A DNA stretch of 35,923 nt from Planctomycetota bacterium (GTDB lineage Bacteria; Planctomycetota; Phycisphaerae; UBA1845): positions 1 to 35,923 of the forward strand of contig JAUWWQ010000047.1 of NCBI GenBank assembly GCA_030616775.1. The letters are read 5' to 3'. Below the pieces are notes generated by a model. The model worked only from the letters and a program-made list of their open reading frames with translations. It was not told the origin of the DNA and ran no database searches. The position numbers were made by a program, and so were the translations under genes. Position 1 is the stretch's first letter. Every line of letters begins with the position of its first letter. Of this stretch, positions 33,708 through 35,923 are shown piece after piece.

Positions 33708-33806
33708 TTACGCCGGGGCGACCGGGCAGCACATTTTATCAGACAGTTCAACTCGGATCGCCTGAAATTCATCGTCGTCAACGAAGAGAATGCGCTTCTT
33801 CACGAC
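33708..33806 (-). pseudogene. Truncated receiver fragment
   Basis: A 32-codon frame begins with GTG after GGAG, overlapping the 3' end of the receiver-kinase gene, and reads VKKRILFVDDDEFQAI before ending at 33708. This is only the first strand, acidic pocket and part of helix 1 of a receiver; the phospho-acceptor region is missing. It is followed five bases later by the receiver-HDOD gene, whose receiver starts MKRILFVDDE. It looks like what is left of a duplicated receiver gene after deletion. Confidence 0.6.
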
Positions 33807-35271
33807 ACTCGACTCCTGCTTGCTCATCCAGTGCTGATTCGATTGGCAGGCGGATGATGAACGTCGTTCCTTTGCCCACCTCGCTTTCAACGTCGATGCA
33901 TCCACCGTGTTTGTTGACGATTACGGTATGTGCAATGGCCAATCCCTGGCCCGTTCCCTTGCCCACATCTTTGGTGGTGAAGAACGGGTCAAAGACTCTG
34001 GATCGAATCTCGGCGGGCATCCCGGAACCTGTGTCGCTGATGCAGATTCTGGCCCAATCGCCGTCTTGTCGGGTAACAACAGTGATTGTTCCCTTCTTAC
34101 CCGTATTGTGACCGACAACGTCCTTAATGGCGTAGGCAGCGTTGATGATCATGTTCAAGACCACCTGATTGAAATCCCCTATCAGGCAAGGTACGAGAGG
34201 AAGCGAGGGATCATAGTCCGTGACCATCTCGGCTACATATTTCCACTCATTCCGCGCTACGGTGACAGTGGTTTCGATGGCTTTGTTCAGATCGGCGGCT
34301 TGCTTGTCCTCGCCGCCCGGATGCGAGAACTCCTTCATAGAGCGTACGATCTTGGCCACGCGTTCAACCCCTTCAAGCGACTGGTCGATCGCCTTAGGTA
34401 TCTCCTCCGTGAGATACTCGACATCTGCTTCCTCAACGGCGGCGTCTGCTTCGGCGACGAGTTCGGGTGGTGGCTGGTTCTCTCGGCTGGCCTCCAGCAA
34501 CTGCTCGTACTTCGCCAGCAATGTTCGTAAGTCGCTGAAGGCATCATGAAGAAAGCGTATATTATCACCGACGAATTGTGTCGGTGTGTTGATCTCGTGG
34601 GCAATGCCGGCGGCCAATTGCCCGATCGACTCTAGCTTCTGTGCCTGCAACAATTGTGTGTGGACTTGGTTCAACTGCTCGACCGTATCTTCGAGGTGCC
34701 GCTTTTGCTGCTGCAATTCATCGGTTCGCTCTTGCACGACTTCATGTAAATCGTCTATCTTCTGCCGTGTCTGCCGGATGACTTTCCATTTTTGGGTCAG
34801 AGCGTACGCCAGTTGGCGTACTTCTATATTGTCGAACGGTTTCTTGAGGATCAGCAACCTGTCGGCTATGCCGAGTTTTCCGATGATCTCCTGCCACGTG
34901 TAGTCAGAGTACGCCGTGCATATGACCACCTGCAGGTCCGGATCGTCCTGCCAGAGGCGCAGGATCGTCTCAAGGCCGTCCCAGCCGGGAGGCATACGAA
35001 TGTCAACGAACGCCATTGCGTAAGGACACCCGGCTTGAACGGCCTCGCGAACCAGTTTCAATGCCTCCTGGCCTTGGTACGCTGAGTCGATATCGAAGCC
35101 CTCCGCTTTTCTCGTGGTCGGGACGCCACCAAACAATGCTTCTTCCGCCTTGTCGAGACTGGCGGCGTCAATCTCGTTTAGCCCAAGGATCTTCTGGAAG
35201 TCTTCGTGGACAGCCTGGTTATCGTCGATCACCAGGATTCGCTTGTTCTTGTCGATGCTTAGCGCATTCAT
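33778..35271 (-). CDS. Receiver-histidine kinase (cytosolic, no PAS)
   Basis: A 497-residue soluble kinase. The receiver is N-terminal (about 9-150) with ILVIDDNQA, D90 (AFVDIRMPPGWDG), and a long insert between strands (about 45-65). K in LKKPFD completes the site. A coiled coil (about 160-210) leads to HisKA with H225 (GIAHEINTPTQF), a helical insert with acidic residues (about 255-285), then HATPase (VLNMIINAAYAI, ISDTGSGMP, FFTTKDVGKGTGQGL). It heads the minus-strand signalling operon, directly before the receiver remnant and the HDOD gene. It has no membrane part, so it must receive its signal from another protein or by phosphotransfer. Confidence 0.92.
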   Translation of the reverse strand: MNALSIDKNKRILVIDDNQAVHEDFQKILGLNEIDAASLDKAEEALFGGVPTTRKAEGFDIDSAYQGQEALKLVREAVQAGCPYAMAFVDIRMPPGWDGLETILRLWQDDPDLQVVICTAYSDYTWQEIIGKLGIADRLLILKKPFDNIEVRQLAYALTQKWKVIRQTRQKIDDLHEVVQERTDELQQQKRHLEDTVEQLNQVHTQLLQAQKLESIGQLAAGIAHEINTPTQFVGDNIRFLHDAFSDLRTLLAKYEQLLEASRENQPPPELVAEADAAVEEADVEYLTEEIPKAIDQSLEGVERVAKIVRSMKEFSHPGGEDKQAADLNKAIETTVTVARNEWKYVAEMVTDYDPSLPLVPCLIGDFNQVVLNMIINAAYAIKDVVGHNTGKKGTITVVTRQDGDWARICISDTGSGMPAEIRSRVFDPFFTTKDVGKGTGQGLAIAHTVIVNKHGGCIDVESEVGKGTTFIIRLPIESALDEQAGVECREEAHSLR

Positions 35272-35923
35272 CTCCGAACCTCTGCCGGCCGGAGCGGCAG
35301 TCAGATGCTGCTAGTGACAATGGCCAGGGTGATCGTCCAGAGTGACCGACGCTCCAGCCGCCTCTCTGGGCCATTTAACACTAGCTGGGAAGGTGAGCTT
35401 CACTGAGTCCGGCCCCAACAGACCGGGGATGCCAAACAACTGCACCTCTACTATAGTCAGTACTGGAGGAGCGAACGCCGGGAACACGAAAACCGGCGCC
35501 AGCCCACAACCATGGCACTGAGTACTGGGGTCAGAATTCCTCAAAGGTCCCTTGGTTGATCTATGGCAACCGACATTCACTAAGTCGGACTTCTTAGCGT
35601 GTGACTTCTCCACGAAGACCGTACACATTCAGACGCAGGAAACCCGTACTCTCAGGTCGGCACCACAACCGGGTGTAATCAGTTGGAAGATTCAAGTAGA
35701 CGTCTGTGTCTGCCAAGGCTTTGCTTGGCCTTGCCTGGCTGTGGCTGGCGTTGACCGTACAAGTTCTGAGACGTAAGCATGCACAGTACAGACTTCCCCC
35801 CCACGTTGCATAAAACCCAGCTCGTAGCGGGCGGAAGTCTTGAAATCTCCCGACGAATCGCAGTCGTTTGCGCTCCATCAACCGGTGTTGACAAACCCCA
35901 CGTTCAGTGAGTTCTGCCGACCG
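35272..35923. other. 652-base interval without a supported gene
   Basis: Frames at 35311-35628 and 35594-35881 on the minus strand are open but lack ribosome binding sites, family motifs or coherent composition. I see no repeat of note here except a C8 run near 35797 and a GCCAAG/CTTGGC mini-hairpin near 35714. The promoter of the minus-strand signalling operon is expected in the left part of this interval, but no clear box stands out. Confidence 0.5.

Noticed and set aside
35311-35628. 105-codon minus-strand ORF with CHGCG and a HPGHCH end
   Set aside because: Open frame without a ribosome binding site or family match; kept only as part of the unexplained interval.

Overview
The window is a high-GC bacterial chromosome segment that looks planctomycete-like (Planctomycetota, possibly a Phycisphaerae-type MAG). 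This is inferred from a membrane-anchored sulfatase fused to TPRs, an oversized prepilin peptidase, a His/Cys-repeat lipoprotein, a zinc-ribbon/membrane protein, a DUF115 protein and dispersed palindromic repeats. No rRNA or tRNA gene was found, so the taxonomy is an inference.

Left part (1-7.5 kb, almost all minus strand): the 5' part of a multi-pass membrane protein running off the left edge; prepilin peptidase - LapA-like protein - OmpA-type lipoprotein; a tiny CDGSH-like ORF; ispH (isoprenoid synthesis); ruvC-ruvA-ruvB (Holliday junction processing); and a lipoprotein with three His/Cys repeats.

Middle part (7.5-19.5 kb): a small restriction-modification locus (DNA methyltransferase intact, putative PD-ExK nuclease apparently damaged at its 5' end); a WecA/TagO-type phosphosugar transferase on the plus strand; the wreck of a SagB-type nitroreductase; a sulfatase-fold/TPR protein; rpoN (sigma-54); and the replication/repair block SRP RNA (ffs) - dnaX - ybaB - recR. 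The SRP RNA lies in what would be misread as a long N-terminal extension of DnaX. dnaX carries an A10 run from which either one-base slip leads to a nearby stop, the expected layout for making tau and gamma from one gene.

19.6-24.6 kb is a minus-strand operon: HAD phosphatase, aat (N-end-rule aminoacyl transferase), a DUF115/Maf-like protein, and a cytidylyltransferase-like protein fused to a radical-SAM/SPASM fold that has lost all three cluster cysteines. The last two overlap by ATGA and may form a surface-glycan or flagellin-modification pair.

25.1-35.3 kb is a dense two-component island of nine signalling genes plus a receiver fragment. On the plus strand: PAS histidine kinase, double-receiver protein, receiver-PAS-kinase, FixJ-type regulator. 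On the minus strand, converging on it: receiver-kinase, a 32-codon receiver remnant, receiver-HDOD, receiver with degenerate HD-GYP, and a lone receiver. A short interval with palindromic repeats and a small membrane protein separates the two arms. The last 650 bases hold no gene I can support.
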